A stretch of 14,374 nucleotides of DNA from Baffinella frigidus (Eukaryota > Cryptophyceae > Cryptomonadales > Baffinellaceae), in assembly GCA_026770585.1 (NCBI GenBank), contig MU646368.1, forward strand, positions 412,884-427,257, in the 5' to 3' direction. The first letter of the stretch is position 1. Every line of letters begins with the position of its first letter. Positions 12,426-14,374 of this stretch are shown one piece after another. Made by a program: the position numbers and the translations under genes. The notes below the pieces were generated by a model. It did not search any database and was not told where the DNA came from. It was given only the letters and a program-made list of their open reading frames with translations.

Positions 12426-12623
12426 ATGAAACCCATCCGTGAGGTTTGGTGGGCCTGCGCTGTCCCCTCCCGGCCGCTCCCGTTGGTCTGAGCGGGATAA
12501 TATGGACCGATTATAGTCTGGTAATGGCATGGGTTAGGTAATAACGGCGAACCCTCTTTAATAAATTCAGTAATCAGTAATCAGCGGTCTCCTCCGTCCT
12601 GACCTCCTCATCTTCGCCACCGT

Positions 12624-12672
12624 TCCCGCCTATGTTGGGAGCTCGAAGATCCTAAAGGACCTGAAGGGCCCC
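12624..12672 (+). repeat. 85-bp dispersed repeat, partial copy K2
   Basis: CCCGCCTATGTTGGGAGCTC, GAAGATCCTAAAGGACCTGAAG. Only the second half of the unit is present. Confidence 0.65.
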
Positions 12673-12756
12673 CTGCGCAACGCGGCTCCTGCGAGTACAC
12701 CTGTAAGCCCATTCGCTACCACAAGTTTACTGGAGTGCTTAGCGCCAGCCCCACGG

Positions 12757-13044
12757 CCCTTTAGGTCCTTTAGGTTCTTTTGACTCCCACCATAGGCGGC
12801 CACCGGAACTTATCCTGCAGAAAAGGCCATGCTTCCTGGCCAAGGCACTGGTCAGGAGGATTGAGCGGGTCTTGGTGCACGGGCAGGGGGCGGCAGCAGG
12901 GAGCGGCAAGGCGAAACACTGTCCTCGCGCGTTCCGGGTTTCCTCGGCTCTTTTTAGGTCCTTTAGGTTCTTTTGACTCCCACCATAGGCGGACACTGGA
13001 ACTGGTTCTGCAGAAAAGCCATGTGTCTTTTCGGATCACATCAA
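12757..13044 (-). repeat. 85-bp dispersed repeat, copies K3 and K4
   Basis: Two reversed copies at 12757-12845 and 12952-13044, each with TTTAGGTCCTTTAGGTTC, TTTTGACTCCCACCATAGGC and CTGCAGAAAAG. The spacer holds CACGGGCAGGGGGCGGCAG. Minus-strand ORFs of 85 and 142 codons cross both copies (motif SVRLWWESKEPKGPK seen twice); they follow the repeat and have no other support. Confidence 0.75.
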
Positions 13045-13296
13045 GCCCCCCGGTCGCTGAGAGCCAAGCTATTGGATTTTGTTTTTGAACGTTGTGCGCC
13101 AGCACGCACGGTTCTGGGTCCGTTGGACCGAAACGCCGTGGCGGACACAGCCGCGGGGGACGTGACGACGGGGTAGTATCGTGACTGTGTAAAGTCACTC
13201 AGGTCATCCTACACGGGGTAGTATCCCCAGATGACGGGCCTTTGCCTGGCAAAAGAATTCTGGCAGGACAGCAGCGCGCCCCCCTTCATCTATCGA
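13045..13296. other. Spacer, no gene recognised
   Basis: Contains a repeated GGGGTAGTATC word (about 13169 and 13216) and TGACTGTGTAAAGTCA (13181-13196), a short inverted repeat. Nothing further was seen. Confidence 0.5.
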
Positions 13297-13390
13297 CGAG
13301 TCTCTAGGCCCTGGAGGTTCTTCGAGCTCCCAACCTGGGCGGACACCGGAACTGGTTCTTCATAAAAGTCATACTGTGCAGAGGATCGCA
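13297..13390 (-). repeat. 85-bp dispersed repeat, copy K5
   Basis: GGTTCTTCGAGCTCCCAACC, GGCGGACACCGGAACTGG and CATAAAAGTCAT: the most diverged reversed copy, ending just before telomeric array 4. Confidence 0.65.
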
Positions 13391-13403
13391 GCAGAAACCG
13401 TTC

Positions 13404-13832
13404 GGGTTGAGGGTTGAGGGTTTAGGTTTTAGGGTCTAGGTCTTAAGGTTTAGGGTTTAGGGTTTAGGGTTTAGGGTTTAGGGTTCAGGGTTTAGGGTTT
13501 AGGGTTTCGGGTTTAGATTTTAGGGTTCAAGGTTTAGGGTTTAGGGTTTAGGGTTTAGGGTTTAGGGTTTGGGGTTTAGGTTTTCGCGTTTAGGGTTGAG
13601 CGTGTAGCGTTTAGCGTTTAGCGTTTGGCGTTGAAGGTTTAGGGTTTAGGGTTTAGGGTTCAGGGTATGATACGGGTATAGGGTCTAGCGTTTGGGGTTC
13701 AGGGCTTAGGATTTAGGGTTTAGGGTTTAGGGTTTAGGATTCAGGGTTTAGGGTTTAGAGGTCAGGGTTTAGGGTTAAGACTTAAAGGTTAAGGGTCAAG
13801 GATTTAGGGTTGTGGGTTGTGGGTTGTGGGTT
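13404..13832 (+). repeat. Interstitial telomeric array 4 (TTTAGGG)n
   Basis: About 60 units, G-rich strand left to right, with degenerate patches (TTTAGCG repeated at about 13600-13625; TTGTGGG three times at 13810-13830). It meets the inverted-end insert at 13828-14214. Confidence 0.95.
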
Positions 13833-14214
13833 TAGAGCCGTTTTTTTGAGCCGCCTGATCCAAATAACCTGTCAAAAACGACATCTCAAGTCTGAATTCT
13901 TTTGAATTCTTTTTTCAGGTTCTGGGCGGGGGGGGGAGGGGGGGGGGAGGTCATTTGAGGTGCGGGGAGTGGGGGTCAGCCATGCGGTGCACCGTGGAAT
14001 CAAAAAATAGGAGGGAAAAAATTGAGAAAAAAAATTGCAAGGCAAAAAGACTTAAATTTTTAAGGGGCCCTTACAATTTCAAGTCTTTTTCATACTGGTT
14101 TCCGACAATTTAAAACTTTGGGCCTCAGGGAAAATGTAAGGATCTCCAGACATTTAATTTTTTGGAGGTGGCCGTTTTTCAGATCAGCCTGCTCAAAAAA
14201 ACGGCTTTAAACCC
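13828..14214. mobile_element. Insert with 33-bp inverted ends between facing telomeric arrays
   Basis: Left end 13828-13860 (GGGTTTAGAGCCGTTTTTTT, then GAGCCGCCTGATC) and right end 14182-14214 are complementary at 30 of 33 positions. The outermost seven bases are a telomeric unit in both. Inside are a G-rich tract (13926-13948), the palindrome CGGTGCACCG, and a 47-nt hairpin at 14044-14090. No ORF. Because the flanking telomeric arrays are themselves inverted, the fold-back really includes them and is longer than the insert. It may be a mobile element, a fusion filler or an artefact. Confidence 0.6.
14044..14090. repeat. 47-nt hairpin AAAAAGACTT...AAGTCTTTTT
   Basis: AAAAAGACTT at each outer edge, a partly mismatched middle, and AAGGGGCCCTT at the centre. 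It lies within the insert, about 45 bp right of its midpoint. Confidence 0.8.
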
Positions 14215-14374
14215 TGAACCCAAAACCCCCAAACCCTGACCCTAAACCCTGAACCCTCAACCCCACCCGATCAACCCTGAACCGTAAACCCCAAACCCCA
14301 AACCCCAAACCCCAAACCCTAAACCCTAAACCCTACACCCTAAACCCTAAACCCTAAACCCTAAACCCTAAACC
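14205..14374 (-). repeat. Telomeric array 5, opposite orientation (CCCTAAA)n
   Basis: About 23 units, from degenerate (CCCTGAA, CCCCAAA) to perfect CCCTAAA at the right edge, where the window stops inside the array. This is the orientation of a left-hand chromosome end. The most regular units are farthest from the insert. Confidence 0.95.

Noticed and set aside
12739-13198. Proteins of 85 and 142 codons with SVRLWWESKEPKGPK
   Set aside because: The shared motif comes from the 85-bp repeat copies K3 and K4, and the frames between the copies are not conserved; copies K1 and K5 do not keep the frame.
13828-14214. Ciliate-type telomere-bearing transposon
   Set aside because: In those elements the C-rich telomere strand starts the element at its left end; here the flanking G-strands point towards the insert, the opposite geometry.
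1-14374. tRNA, rRNA or snRNA genes
   Set aside because: I looked for cloverleaf-like arms and conserved rRNA words and saw none. The many hairpins do not fit a tRNA layout. A tRNAscan-SE and Infernal run would settle it.

Overview
The window looks like eukaryotic subtelomeric DNA. It holds long arrays of the plant/algal-type telomere unit TTTAGGG at about 3284-3546, 9206-9722, 9903-9980 and 13404-13832, and an array in the opposite orientation (CCCTAAA) that runs off the right edge from about 14205. TTTAGGG telomeres occur in green plants and algae, some cryptophytes and chlorarachniophytes, some alveolates and others, so I call this a protist, alga or plant and go no further. I found no operons, ribosome-binding sites, rRNA or tRNA genes, and no intact conserved housekeeping gene.

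Layout. 1-520: CT-rich satellite with three copies of a unique insert. 549-2260: a mosaic of MITE-like fold-back elements and long inverted repeats. 2340-3283: minus-strand remains of a repetitive acidic protein gene that ends directly at the first telomeric array. 3547-5130: GC-rich duplications, hairpins and another fold-back element. 5131-5892: more minus-strand gene fragments (motif EDKMPGCLPxxILExY), duplicated around a half element. 5905-9111: the densest palindrome region, with three fold-back families here named A (end CCACTCGAGGCT), B (core GGCAACGAAAATTACTACAC) and C (end CCGGGRACATG). 9206-9990: degenerate telomeric arrays. 9978-11701: the most gene-like part, with a minus-strand ORF of 210 aa, an overlapping upstream ORF with a hydrophobic N-terminus, and a plus-strand ORF of 146 aa with a weak retroelement-protease look. 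11880-13390: copies of an approximately 85-bp dispersed repeat in both orientations. 13404-14374: two telomeric arrays facing each other head to head around a roughly 370-bp insert with 33-bp inverted ends.

The main theme is palindromes nested inside palindromes. In family A a 42-nt central palindrome keeps its outer 10 bp (TTGGTCACGT) while the inner 11 bp are unrelated between copies, yet self-complementary in each. In family B the inner core is conserved while the outer arms are unrelated between loci, yet self-complementary in each. Families A, B and an apparent relic share the 15-mer GAAAATTACTACACA. This suggests an element or repair process that builds, or inserts at, the dyad axis of palindromes. 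The telomeric arrays, three in one orientation and the last inverted, suggest repeated capping and re-extension of a chromosome end followed by an end-to-end fusion, or an assembly artefact. Family names are local labels, and nothing was checked against a database.
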